A stretch of DNA of 56,483 nt from an uncultured Candidatus Saccharibacteria bacterium (GTDB lineage: Bacteria > Patescibacteriota > Saccharimonadia > Saccharimonadales > Saccharimonadaceae): contig CANENS010000001.1 of NCBI GenBank assembly GCA_947428935.1, forward strand, positions 93,965-150,447, in the 5' to 3' direction. Under the pieces are notes generated by a model. It was not told where the DNA came from. It did not search any database and was given only the letters and a program-made list of their open reading frames with translations. Position numbers and translations under genes: made by a program. Positions 43,514-51,652 of the stretch are shown here, piece by piece; within the stretch, counting starts at the first letter, position 1; the number at the start of each line of letters is the position of its first letter.

Positions 43514-44194
43514 TCATGAATCAGTGAGTGGAGAATGTGTTTGGATTAAGATTACGCTTTTTGGCTCCTTTGACTTTTTGCGACGGTCAATTTTCGGATA
43601 AAGCGCCACTTCGTGTTGGATGTTAAAAAATTCGGTGTCAGTTTTGAGCCGGAGAGTGAAATGACCTTTTTTAATCAGCCAGGATATCTCCGGATTATTA
43701 CCTGTGAAATCCATTATGGCCTCTTGCAGTGACGACCAAGTATGGCACGATGCAATATTGGCCATTTCGCTCTCATTCGTTTCGCCTTCTTGCCCTAAGT
43801 TGACGCTCTCTGGGTGTAGATGTAGCTCGCTTTTTAACCAATCTCGCATAGTTCGCCCCTTAACGGTGGTTTCGAAAACTGTTTTCATGGCCTGATCGAG
43901 ATTATTGTCTTTGCTACCAACTAAAAGCCGTATAGGAATTCTTTGCCGGTAAAAGACGATAGCCAAGCGTCTGGCTGGAGTCAGGATGCCGAAATCATTA
44001 GTAAAGACAGTTTCACAATTCCGGACAATTTTATAATGATCGTACGGAATGATCTTCCCTTTTATTAAGTCTTCGCAAAAGGCTCTTTGATAACAGGCAT
44101 AATCGCGCGCTCCTTGCGTAATGCGTAGGTCGATGCTACGAATTTTTGACAATTCTTTTCTAGCATCGTCCAACTTCATCTCATAAGGTTTCAT
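43514..44194 (-). CDS. Lineage-specific cytoplasmic protein of unknown function
   Basis: 226 residues from the ATG at 44194 (MKPYEMKLDDARKEL), set by AAAGGGGGA. No signal peptide or membrane helix. Helical N-terminal half with basic patches (RKELSKIRSIDLRITQGARDYACYQRAF), then IVFYRQRIPIRLLVG and mixed sequence to a Ser/Lys-rich end (DRRKKSKEPKSVILI). I do not recognise it. It forms its own transcription unit upstream of secE with the GTGTGC promoter, and stops with TGA. Confidence 0.65.
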   Translation of the reverse strand: MKPYEMKLDDARKELSKIRSIDLRITQGARDYACYQRAFCEDLIKGKIIPYDHYKIVRNCETVFTNDFGILTPARRLAIVFYRQRIPIRLLVGSKDNNLDQAMKTVFETTVKGRTMRDWLKSELHLHPESVNLGQEGETNESEMANIASCHTWSSLQEAIMDFTGNNPEISWLIKKGHFTLRLKTDTEFFNIQHEVALYPKIDRRKKSKEPKSVILIQTHSPLTDS

Positions 44195-44227
44195 TTTTGT
44201 TCCCCCTTTCATTTTCTCAAGGTACAT

Positions 44228-44538
44228 AGAATTTTGCTCCTAGCCGGAGCGTTTTAGTTAACTGAAGTTATTCATAAAATAAACAACCCTATCTTTCCAT
44301 TATAGCACACTTTACTTCAAAAATCAAGCTTTTGAACACTAAATTTGTGCAATTTTGAGTATTTTTGCGAAAAATGTTGTAAAAAATACAACAAAAGCCT
44401 TGACAAGCAAATGAAAAAGCGTCTGAACACAGTGCGAATTTGGCTAAAATAGGAATTTTTTAATATAATACTAGATAAGCAGAGGGTTTCTAAAAAACGG
44501 GACTTTTTGCGGTGTGTTAAAAATTTGGTAGAAAAGAG
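44228..44538. promoter_or_regulatory. Divergent regulatory region between orphan gene and PurA-like operon
   Basis: Contains the minus GTGTGC promoter (44298-44326), a TTGTCAAGGCTTTTGTTGTA block (44383-44402, minus strand) shared with the region upstream of gene 10679, an inverted repeat GTTGTA/TACAAC (44374-44390), and a plus-strand TATAAT at 44463-44468 for the operon that starts at 44539. Confidence 0.6.
44298..44326 (-). promoter_or_regulatory. GTGTGC-type promoter of orphan gene 43514
   Basis: Minus strand: TTGATT (44321-44326), 17-bp spacer ending GTGTGC, TATAAT (44298-44303), then ATAGGG in the leader as in gene 10679. Confidence 0.8.
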
Positions 44539-45351
44539 GTGAAGAAAATGGTGCTAAGGAGTCAGGCGCATGCGTACGACGTTCCGAAGGCCTTGGCAAA
44601 GGCGCCTTGGGCGAATTATCATCTTTGCCGCGATATGGCAACTGAGCGTTGGATGGTCCTGATGATCGCTAGTAGCTTGGAGCACAACGGTGTACTGGAT
44701 CGGGTGAAGTATGGTCTCGGGCGGATGAAGGGTTACGCTGATGCCTATATCAATCGAATCGGTTTGAAGCGTTATCATTTCTGCGTTTCGGATGCGCCGT
44801 CGCATGACCGTTTCGACATATCGACTTTGGAACGAGTGTTTGGCGAGCGTGTTTTGGATTACGTGCGCGAGAATATCCAAGCGCATGGTTCGACGCGGTC
44901 TTTTACGGTGGCGACAATCTATGATTTAGAGATTGCAGAGGTAGTTGCGGATTTGTCTGAACACGCTTTCTGTTTCTTTTTGCAGATTGAAAATGACGAC
45001 GATGTTACTGGATTTTGGAGCAGAATCTATGGGCGGGCGCGTGTGATTAAGATTCCGGATACGGAATGTTCGCCACAGGTACAGGCTGCGATCGTCGGTT
45101 TAACTGAAGGCGTGATTTCGATTGCACAGGTAAAAGATTGGCTAATTAGACATGGCATCAACGCGAGTTTAGCGCAAAATTTGTCGGATCAGCTTTCGCA
45201 GATTAACTTGGGCGCGCAAGCGATTTTGCGGGCGCAAATGCCGCATCCTTTGCCGAAGGCCGGTGATATTTATAAGACAAAGGCTGAGCTTTGGCCAATG
45301 TCGGCTGAGGAAATCTCGGAAGATAGCAAACCTAGCGTAGAGTGGCTGTAA
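44539..45351 (+). CDS. Unknown protein, first gene of the PurA-like operon
   Basis: 270 residues; AGAGGTG lies close before the start. No signal peptide or membrane helix. The N-terminal 175 residues mix helices and strands (RWMVLMIASSLEHNGVLDRVKYGLGRMKG, AFCFFLQIENDDDVTGFWSRIYGRA). The C-terminal part (about 180-235) is helical, with QVKDWLIRHGINASLAQNLSDQL, which looks like a small helical interaction domain. I recognise no family. It is followed 35 bases later by the PurA-like gene, with which it is surely co-transcribed. Confidence 0.6.
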   Translation: MKKMVLRSQAHAYDVPKALAKAPWANYHLCRDMATERWMVLMIASSLEHNGVLDRVKYGLGRMKGYADAYINRIGLKRYHFCVSDAPSHDRFDISTLERVFGERVLDYVRENIQAHGSTRSFTVATIYDLEIAEVVADLSEHAFCFFLQIENDDDVTGFWSRIYGRARVIKIPDTECSPQVQAAIVGLTEGVISIAQVKDWLIRHGINASLAQNLSDQLSQINLGAQAILRAQMPHPLPKAGDIYKTKAELWPMSAEEISEDSKPSVEWL

Positions 45352-45386
45352 ATTCGTAGTAAAACAAAAATAAAGGTGGTGAAAGT

Positions 45387-46760
45387 TTGTTTGGAAAGAT
45401 CTATGTTGTTACTGATTTGGGCTCAGGCGATGGTGGCAAAGGTGGTGTTGTGCATAAGATTGCTAATACTTTCCATGCGCAAGCGGTTTTGAAATTCGGT
45501 GGTGGTCAGGGTTCGCACGGCGTGGTGGCGGATACAGGCGAGAAATTTGCTTTTTCGCACTGGGGATGTGCCACGCTAGAAGGAATTCGGACGATCATGG
45601 CACCGACTTTTGTGGCAATTCCGCACGCGATTTTGAACGAAGGCGAAAGCCTGAAGAAAATGGGCTTGCGCGATCCGTATGCGCTACTAAAAGTCGATCC
45701 GAATGTACTCTGCGCTTTGCCGATTCATCGAGTGGCTTCGCAGCTGAATGAACTTTTACGTAAAGATCATCCGCGCGGAACGGTTGGTACGGGCGTGGGC
45801 GTAGCCTATCGCTGCTATCAATATTCGAAGCATTACCATGTCGCAACAATGAACAATATATTCATGTGCGATTTGCATGGCGATCAAAATGCATTAGTAG
45901 AAAAATTAGGCGCAGTTGCCGTGGAAACACGGATGTCTTTTGCGAAGGTGCAGCTAGAAACTGATTTTTTGCCGGAGGACCAGCCTTTGGCGGAGGAATT
46001 GTTGGATTTGCTGTACGATTCGGAATATTATATCGACTGGACGTTGGCGGAATATCAGAAATTGGTAAAAACCAGTATGGAACTCGTGGATTTTGGTGAA
46101 GCTTTGCGGCGTTGCGATGGTGTTGCGGTAGCGGAATGTTCGCACGGGGTTTTGACCGATGCGCAATTTGGCTTTGCGCCGCACACTAGTGCGTTGCGCA
46201 CGGTGCCAAAGTTGGTGCGCGAAACTTTGCGTGAGGCTGGATTTGACGGAAAATTTGTTAATCTTGGCGTGACGCGAGCTTATGCGATTCGGCACGGCGC
46301 CGGTCCTTTGCCGACGGAAGACGGCGAAATGCGTGAAACTTTGTTGCCGGATAGCCATAAACAGACTAACCGTTGGCAGGGTGAGGTGCGCGTGGGCGCG
46401 CTGGATTTCGTTTTGCTGAAAAAGGCGATTGATATTTGCGGTGGTCCGGAGAAATTCGACGGGCTCTGTGTGACTTGGCTGGACCAGATTATCGAAAACG
46501 GTGTTTGGCAGTTTTGTCATCAATACCTTAGTTATCCAAAAGTCCTAATTCTTAATTATTCTTTTCTTTCGGTTGATGCTGCAAGTGTGATGGGGGTGGA
46601 GATCGAGAGCGTGACGCCACAGATTTTACAGCAGCATTTATCGTATTGGACTGAACAAGAGACGATTGATTTTTGCTGCAGGTTGTTTGAGGCAGAATTA
46701 TCGGTGCCGGTGCGCATGGTTTCGCTCGGACCCGATGATCAGCATAAAATATTATTATAG
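45387..46760 (+). CDS. Divergent adenylosuccinate synthetase (PurA/PurZ-like)
   Basis: 457 residues with a TTG start and an AGGTGG site 7-9 bases before it. Homology to PurA runs the full length: GTP-site DLGSGDGGKGGVVHKIA (Asp15 kept, the usual E of GDEGKGK replaced by Gly), GGGQGSHGVV (His44 kept), GTVGTGVGVAYR, GVTRAYAIRHGAGPLPTEDG, RWQGEVRVGALDFVLLKKAI and FDGLCVTWLDQI. PurA joins IMP and aspartate using GTP; PurZ of phages acts on dGMP. The changes in the P-loop and in the aspartate-binding loop (NRWQGEVR instead of TGRRRR) suggest another substrate. No other purine-synthesis gene is nearby. Confidence 0.8.
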   Translation: MFGKIYVVTDLGSGDGGKGGVVHKIANTFHAQAVLKFGGGQGSHGVVADTGEKFAFSHWGCATLEGIRTIMAPTFVAIPHAILNEGESLKKMGLRDPYALLKVDPNVLCALPIHRVASQLNELLRKDHPRGTVGTGVGVAYRCYQYSKHYHVATMNNIFMCDLHGDQNALVEKLGAVAVETRMSFAKVQLETDFLPEDQPLAEELLDLLYDSEYYIDWTLAEYQKLVKTSMELVDFGEALRRCDGVAVAECSHGVLTDAQFGFAPHTSALRTVPKLVRETLREAGFDGKFVNLGVTRAYAIRHGAGPLPTEDGEMRETLLPDSHKQTNRWQGEVRVGALDFVLLKKAIDICGGPEKFDGLCVTWLDQIIENGVWQFCHQYLSYPKVLILNYSFLSVDAASVMGVEIESVTPQILQQHLSYWTEQETIDFCCRLFEAELSVPVRMVSLGPDDQHKILL

Positions 46761-46774
46761 GAGGGTATATTAAT

Positions 46775-47962
46775 ATGGCAGGAGAAGAAAAAGTTTTGGA
46801 AAAAATGGACGAAGCGACCACAGCGAAATCGCAAGAATCAGAATTGGAACAGAAGTTAAGTGAGTTCGGCGTGAGCCCGGAATTAACCGATACGATCATC
46901 GATCATTTGGGCGTTGAGACGGTTGAAGATTTGAGCATGCTGGAAGAAGCTGATTTGTTGGACGCGGGTATGAAAATTATCCAAGCACGGAAACTGTTAA
47001 AACAGTTCAAGGTCGAATCGGCGCCGGAGCCTGTTGCGATGTCGCAAGTGGCATCGGCAGTTAATATGTGCGGTTCACTTTTGCCGGAGATTCCGAGTGA
47101 GGAAAGCTGGCTAGCCGATTTGAAAACTGGCGGGATTCTGCGGATTGATCGCAATTCCTATATTTCGGCAATTCGGGCGGCTTTGGCTGAGCGAACCGGA
47201 ATTTTCGAAGTACCGAAAAAGCTGGTTGATGCTATGGAAGTTTTTGCTTTAGAAAATCAGCAGCCAGTGACGCCGGAGTTTTACGAGCTAAGTAAGCAGT
47301 TAACGCGGCGGAGTTATGGTGAAGTTTTTGCAGCTGTAGACGGGATTGACGGAACGTTCGTAACAGAAAAGCGCAAGAAAGAGCTCTTTTGCCGATTGAA
47401 TGAACATGTTTGGCCGGTTTTGCAGGATAGCTCGACGCAGTTCAAGACTTGGTACGAAACTTGGGTTAGCGCTTCCAGTAACCCGGCGAACTTGGCAATG
47501 GTCTTGCAGGGTTTGCGGGGAGGCACGGCGGCCTTACCGCCTGGCATGGGAGCTGCTCCAGATACAAGCATGTTGCGTGATTTGGGCGATGGGTTGCGCG
47601 AGTCGATCAACAAAGCTTTAGCCGGAGTTGGTACGAGCGTAGCGGCGGCTTTGGCTTATGACTATACGAAGATTCGTAAAGTCTTAGAAAAGCCTGATTT
47701 GCCGGCTAAAGTTGGCGCGACTAATCGCGAACAGCTTTTCAAGAAGTTGGGGCTAAGCATCGATTCAACCTTGGTGCGCACAGAAAATAATATTGTGCGT
47801 TATATCTTGGGATTGATCGAAGCTGATAATCAGCCAGCTGATCTTGAAGCGGCCTATTTTGGCGAGCTTTATATGTTAAGTACACAGATCAATTGGCGTG
47901 CGCTCGGATTAGCTACTGATGACACAAATCACGGTTTAAGTTCTTTTACATCGGATTTGTAA
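46775..47962 (+). CDS. SAM-domain-like protein of unknown function, third gene of the PurA-like operon
   Basis: 395 residues, ATG preceded by AGGAGG. Residues 25-75 (LSEFGVSPELTDTIIDHLGVETVEDLSMLEEADLLDAGMKIIQARKLLKQF) match a sterile-alpha-motif-like helical domain, a protein- or RNA-binding module. The rest (about 100-395) is helical with no recognised fold; a Gly/Pro-rich loop (GGTAALPPGMGAAP) sits near the middle. No membrane segment. It lies 14 bases after the PurA-like gene and ends the operon. Confidence 0.65.
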   Translation: MAGEEKVLEKMDEATTAKSQESELEQKLSEFGVSPELTDTIIDHLGVETVEDLSMLEEADLLDAGMKIIQARKLLKQFKVESAPEPVAMSQVASAVNMCGSLLPEIPSEESWLADLKTGGILRIDRNSYISAIRAALAERTGIFEVPKKLVDAMEVFALENQQPVTPEFYELSKQLTRRSYGEVFAAVDGIDGTFVTEKRKKELFCRLNEHVWPVLQDSSTQFKTWYETWVSASSNPANLAMVLQGLRGGTAALPPGMGAAPDTSMLRDLGDGLRESINKALAGVGTSVAAALAYDYTKIRKVLEKPDLPAKVGATNREQLFKKLGLSIDSTLVRTENNIVRYILGLIEADNQPADLEAAYFGELYMLSTQINWRALGLATDDTNHGLSSFTSDL

Positions 47963-47997
47963 TGAGCGAATACCATTTCTATCGATTTTTAATTTTG

Positions 47998-48013
47998 TAC
48001 CTTATATAAGGTA
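47998..48013. repeat. Perfect 16-bp palindrome before the terminator
   Basis: TACCTTATATAAGGTA, self-complementary, just upstream of the operon terminator. Confidence 0.6.
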
Positions 48014-48040
48014 AGCTGGGATATTATATCCCAGCTTTTT
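48013..48040 (+). terminator. Terminator of the PurA-like operon
   Basis: AGCTGGGATAT and ATATCCCAGCT form a stem followed by TTTTTAA. Confidence 0.92.
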
Positions 48041-48160
48041 AATACTTAGACGCATTTTGCAAAAGATGTTGAACCATGCGTAGTCTATTTTTTGAGATAC
48101 TGTTTTTTGCGCATCGAACCAAATTTTACCAATTAATTATACGAAAGCATTTTTTGAATC

Positions 48161-48210
48161 ATTGTCCAGGTTTTATTCCCCGGGGATTTTTTGCCTCGGG
48201 GATGTGGATT
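48161..48210 (+). repeat. Repeat element copy 2 (hairpin with GGGGATGTGGA tail)
   Basis: ATTGTCC, AT-rich spacer, CCCCGGGGA-TTTTTTG-CCTCGGGG hairpin and the tail GATGTGGATT. Same layout as 8860-8906. Confidence 0.6.
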
Positions 48211-48236
48211 TACGAAACAGTAATTTCAAACTCCAT

Positions 48237-48350
48237 AGTAAGATTCTAAAGTTTGACGGTAAACTTCGCGATGACTTCAGTAAGCTTTGCAAAACTCGGA
48301 GTAAACTTCTTGTTGGCTTGAGTAAACTTGATTATATGCTGAGTAAACAT
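48237..48350 (+). repeat. Array 1 of six AGTAAACTT boxes, exact 21-bp spacing
   Basis: Nine-base boxes start at 48237, 48258, 48279, 48300, 48321 and 48342: AGTAAGATT, GGTAAACTT, AGTAAGCTT, AGTAAACTT twice and AGTAAACAT. The 12 bases between them differ. Spacing is exactly 21 bp each time, two helical turns. Confidence 0.85.
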
Positions 48351-48405
48351 ATTTTCTAGTAATTTTTGCTGGTTTTTCCAGGGGTAAATTACAGAATCGT
48401 ATTTT

Positions 48406-48498
48406 AGTAAGATTTTCTAATACATGAGTATACTTCTTTAATACAAAAGTATACTTTATTAAAGTCGGAGTAAACATTTTGATTACGAAAGTATGCTT
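48406..48498 (+). repeat. Array 2 of five AGTAWACTT boxes, exact 21-bp spacing
   Basis: Boxes start at 48406, 48427, 48448, 48469 and 48490: AGTAAGATT, AGTATACTT twice, AGTAAACAT, AGTATGCTT. Between the arrays (48351-48405) weaker box-like sequences occur out of phase at 48358 and 48382. Confidence 0.85.
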
Positions 48499-48557
48499 TG
48501 CAAAAGTTGGATTTCTTTTTATCAAAATTTTCGGAAAATGTATGGCGTGTTTGAGTT

Positions 48558-49934
48558 CTAGCTTTCTAATTTGGGTATGAAAATATTGCGGGTAAAAAGT
48601 TTGGTGGCCAGAATGCGATAGCTAGTTTCGTAAAATGCACTGGCGCCATTAATGGTGGGATATTTTTTGTATTCGGGATTAGAATCGGGATAAAAGGCGG
48701 GGTAGCCTTTGTGCATGAGGCGATATTCGAGTAGGTCTTGTTCGAGGCGCTCGGTCGTGAAGCTGCGGACGTCGGGGTCTTTTTCGTGGAAATAATGCGG
48801 TAGTAGTTCCCGTTGCAGATTTTCGACATTTTTGGGGCTGCCAATCCAAAAAGTGTTGAGTAGGGTAGCAAAGCGCGGCAATTGTTTAGTGATTTGACTA
48901 AAAGGTATGGTGTGAATTTGGTCGTCAGTTAGTTTTTCTGATATTGCATTATTTGTAAAAAGAGCCGATTGTGCAATTTTGTATGTTGGTTTAGTCGGCG
49001 CCCAAAGGTCGATATCGGAGTCGGGCTGACCATAGCCTTTGACGCGTGAGCCGCCTAAGCAAATTACGCCGAAAGTGGCTTTAAGGTCAAGCTGGGCGGC
49101 GAGATTTTGCGTGTAAGCAATTTCGGATTGTAAAGTATTTTCGCGCGCAGAAAAGGGCTGCGCAAGGTCGCGAAGTGGTTGATTGGGGCGCGTGATTCCC
49201 TGCGTCTTTTTAGCTAGCCAGTTGGCGCGAGCTTCGGAAATGTACTTGGGCGGAGGCGGGGTTGGTTGTGGTGGCAACGCGGCTGCGAGCTGTTTTAGCG
49301 TATTCCTGTCTTCCTCATCCAATAAGTGCCAATCTTCGAGTAGTGCTTGAGTGTCGAGTAAACTATGAGTTAGAATTTCGTCGTCGACTTGTTTGACAAA
49401 ATCGATCACCTCACTGCTCTCGACCAAGCCTTGCTTTACGAGCCAAGGTGTGAGGTGCGCGGCTTTCACTACGCGTTCGGGATCGGAAGATCGTGCATCA
49501 GGTTCGAGTACGTCGCCATCGTTGAAATTAGCGCGCACGTCCTGGCAAAATAGTAAATCAGACCAAACTTCGAGATAATTTTCGCGGAAATTATCGGCGG
49601 CGATCGAAGTTTCGCCGGGGCTTGGGAAAGTCTCAAAAGGCAGAAAGAGTGCCAGTCGTTTTAGCTCGGGATTTTGTAATAATTCGCTAGTCGCGTTGTA
49701 GTATTTCGTTTTGGCTTCAGTGGATAAATCACCTTCTGCAAGCTGATCGAGCGCTTGCGTAATCGCGTTTGCGTCGGTGCGATGTTTTTCAATTTGCGGA
49801 ATTAATGCGGCGGCATCTTCAGGCCAGAGGCGTTCGACTTTCGCAGGATTTTGGAGAATTTCGTGGATTGGCGGCGCAACTTGTAAATCTGGATTACGTT
49901 CGCTTTCCGGTTTTTCATGTGCTCTTGGCTCCAT
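48558..49934 (-). CDS. Nucleotidyltransferase-fold protein with a helical N-terminal region
   Basis: 458 residues. The C-terminal half (from about residue 290) has the minimal nucleotidyltransferase signature GGSRVKGYGQPDSDIDLW, that is GGS followed by the Asp-x-Asp metal pair (about 300-317). The N-terminal 240 residues are acidic and helical, with a Pro-rich linker (LPPQPTPPPPKY). It may transfer a nucleotide to a protein, RNA or small molecule, but the target is unknown. TAAAAT lies exactly 6 bases before the ATG, so it is leaderless. Next to it begin tRNA-Gln and the mobile element. Confidence 0.7.
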   Translation of the reverse strand: MEPRAHEKPESERNPDLQVAPPIHEILQNPAKVERLWPEDAAALIPQIEKHRTDANAITQALDQLAEGDLSTEAKTKYYNATSELLQNPELKRLALFLPFETFPSPGETSIAADNFRENYLEVWSDLLFCQDVRANFNDGDVLEPDARSSDPERVVKAAHLTPWLVKQGLVESSEVIDFVKQVDDEILTHSLLDTQALLEDWHLLDEEDRNTLKQLAAALPPQPTPPPPKYISEARANWLAKKTQGITRPNQPLRDLAQPFSARENTLQSEIAYTQNLAAQLDLKATFGVICLGGSRVKGYGQPDSDIDLWAPTKPTYKIAQSALFTNNAISEKLTDDQIHTIPFSQITKQLPRFATLLNTFWIGSPKNVENLQRELLPHYFHEKDPDVRSFTTERLEQDLLEYRLMHKGYPAFYPDSNPEYKKYPTINGASAFYETSYRILATKLFTRNIFIPKLES

Positions 49935-49966
49935 AATGCTATTTTACCATATTATAGTGATAAAAT

Positions 49967-49996
49967 TTGTCAATTTTAGTGGAGCTGTGATATAAT
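49967..49996 (+). promoter_or_regulatory. Promoter of tRNA-Gln
   Basis: TTGTCA (49967-49972), 18 bp, TATAAT (49991-49996), about 45 bases before the mature tRNA. Confidence 0.7.
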
Positions 49997-50005
49997 GGTG
50001 GTGGT

Positions 50006-51652
50006 TCAGGATTTTGGAGAGATTTCTGAACGGATTTTGGCCCGTACTGGGGATTCGCCAAGTGGTAAGGCACCGGGTTCTGGTCCCGGCATTCGGGGGT
50101 TCGAATCCCTCATCCCCAGCCATAAGGAACGCTTTTCGCCAGAAAAAAGGTCAGAAAAGAGTTGCTTAAGGTGTAAATCCAGAGAAAATCCGTTAAATCG
50201 TAGGTTCGAAAGTAGTAGACCTACGATTTTTCGTTTCGTGTTCGTGTTGCCGCGGATAAACCGCTCCTTAATCCCATCAAGGACATCTAACAGATAGCCG
50301 ATGGTGATATAAAGGCTTTCGTCAGCTCTTTCTAACTTTCGCTCCTGCTCATCAATATCCTCTAATTCCTTACGATAGCGAGCATCATTTTCGTTATAAA
50401 TGTCCTGAGTAATACTGCCGTCAGCTAGTAGGTCATAGGCGTTCCGTTGTCGCCTTTTAATGATCATTTTCTGCTCTTCTAGCTCATTTCGTTGTTCTTC
50501 GTAGTGTTTAACCTTCATATCGCGTTTTTCGCTCAAATCTCTCCTCAAACCGCTTAATTGTTCGTTTGTGAGCGTAAAATCGTCGAGAAGGTTGTTTATG
50601 GTCTCATCAATAAAACTTTCGTCAATATTTTGCACGTGCTGATGGATCTTGCGCCCATTCGTGCAATGATAATACTTGTAGTGGTGGACATTACCATTCT
50701 TCTGACGTTTGATTTTGAAATCTGGCACTACATTACAGCCACACTCGGCACAGATGACATAACCCCGATACGGTGAAAGCATACTGTCTTTTGAACGTTT
50801 GTGTGTGCTACTGTTGCCGTCCAAAATTTCCGCACACTCTTCGAATGTTTTTTCATCAACTAGCGTTGGATAGATGTGCTGATAATATTTATTATTCTTT
50901 TTATCGTAGATTTTGCCGATGTAGAACGTTTGACGAAGGATTTCGTTGATCTGTTTCTTGACGAAACTTTTTCCAATTCCGCCGTAGCGCATGTTCATCT
51001 CTGCTGCCAAAGTCTCACAAGAATAAGTATCCGTAGCATATTCCTCAAAAATTTCTTTGACAACGCTAGCCTCTGGCTCTTTTATAACTACCGTTTTATG
51101 TCCCGCAGAGCCCGTATTTTTATACCCAAACGGAGCATTCCACGGCAGTTCGCCACGTTCAAGTTTGGTCTGTTTGGTCGTATTACCATATTCGCGTACA
51201 CCTTCAAGATAATTGCGAGCCACCATTACCTTTACATCCCATTGCAAGAGATCATTGCTGGAACTATTAGCGTCCAATACAAGGTTATCTACCGTAAAAT
51301 GTATGCGTTTGCTATACTTCAATCGTAGATCGTCGATTGCTACGGCATCGTGAAAATTGCGTGTAATACGATCTACACGCAAAGAAATAATATCAGTAAC
51401 CTCTGGATGCGACTGGGCATATTCTACCATTTTATTGAACTCTACCCGTGATTTGTATTGACCGCCAGTCTCACCAATAGCGAAAGTTTTTACAACTTTA
51501 AGATTGTGCTTTTCTGCATATTCTACCGCCGCTGGAACTTGAATTTCTTTTAATGATAGACCTTCTTTTTCTTGCCTAGCTGTCGATACACGTGCGAAAA
51601 TAATTGCCTTGCGCTCAACCTGCGTTTCCAAAACGTCCTTTGGTCGCCTCAT
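50006..51652 (-). CDS. Large serine recombinase (integrase), C-terminus reading antisense through tRNA-Gln
   Basis: 548 residues. N-terminal resolvase domain with catalytic Ser23 in FARVSTARQ and LRVDRITRN; recombinase domain with LPWNAPFGYKN and NEILRQTFYIGKI; zinc ribbon CAECGCNVV...YYHC; coiled coil (about 375-470). It should integrate and excise the element. The final 40 residues (GMRDSNPRMPGPEPGALPLGESP) are the antisense translation of tRNA-Gln and so come from the chromosome. The natural protein in the excised circle must end differently. GAGGAAA precedes the ATG, which overlaps the HTH gene stop. Confidence 0.92.
   Translation of the reverse strand: MRRPKDVLETQVERKAIIFARVSTARQEKEGLSLKEIQVPAAVEYAEKHNLKVVKTFAIGETGGQYKSRVEFNKMVEYAQSHPEVTDIISLRVDRITRNFHDAVAIDDLRLKYSKRIHFTVDNLVLDANSSSNDLLQWDVKVMVARNYLEGVREYGNTTKQTKLERGELPWNAPFGYKNTGSAGHKTVVIKEPEASVVKEIFEEYATDTYSCETLAAEMNMRYGGIGKSFVKKQINEILRQTFYIGKIYDKKNNKYYQHIYPTLVDEKTFEECAEILDGNSSTHKRSKDSMLSPYRGYVICAECGCNVVPDFKIKRQKNGNVHHYKYYHCTNGRKIHQHVQNIDESFIDETINNLLDDFTLTNEQLSGLRRDLSEKRDMKVKHYEEQRNELEEQKMIIKRRQRNAYDLLADGSITQDIYNENDARYRKELEDIDEQERKLERADESLYITIGYLLDVLDGIKERFIRGNTNTKRKIVGLLLSNLRFNGFSLDLHLKQLFSDLFSGEKRSLWLGMRDSNPRMPGPEPGALPLGESPVRAKIRSEISPKS
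50048..50122 (+). tRNA. tRNA-Gln (anticodon CUG), integration site of the mobile element
   Basis: TGGGGAT pairs with ATCCCCA, followed by G and CCA. Anticodon stem CCGGG/CCCGG holds loop TTCTGGT, anticodon CTG. T-arm GGGGGTTCGAATCCCTC. The recombinase gene 50006-51652 runs through it on the opposite strand, so the tRNA 3' end is the attachment site. Confidence 0.93.

Noticed and set aside
45387-46760. Housekeeping purA
   Set aside because: The homology is clear, but the P-loop and aspartate loop are altered and the neighbours are unknown genes, so the symbol purA was not given.
48161-48520. CRISPR array
   Set aside because: The repeat is only 9 bp with 12-bp spacers, far below CRISPR sizes, and no cas gene is near. 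No CRISPR array was seen anywhere in the window.
48277-48525. Minus-strand frame made of KYT/VYS heptads
   Set aside because: It follows from the 21-bp DNA period. Frames open on both strands, and only the 9-bp box is conserved, so a DNA-level function is the better reading.
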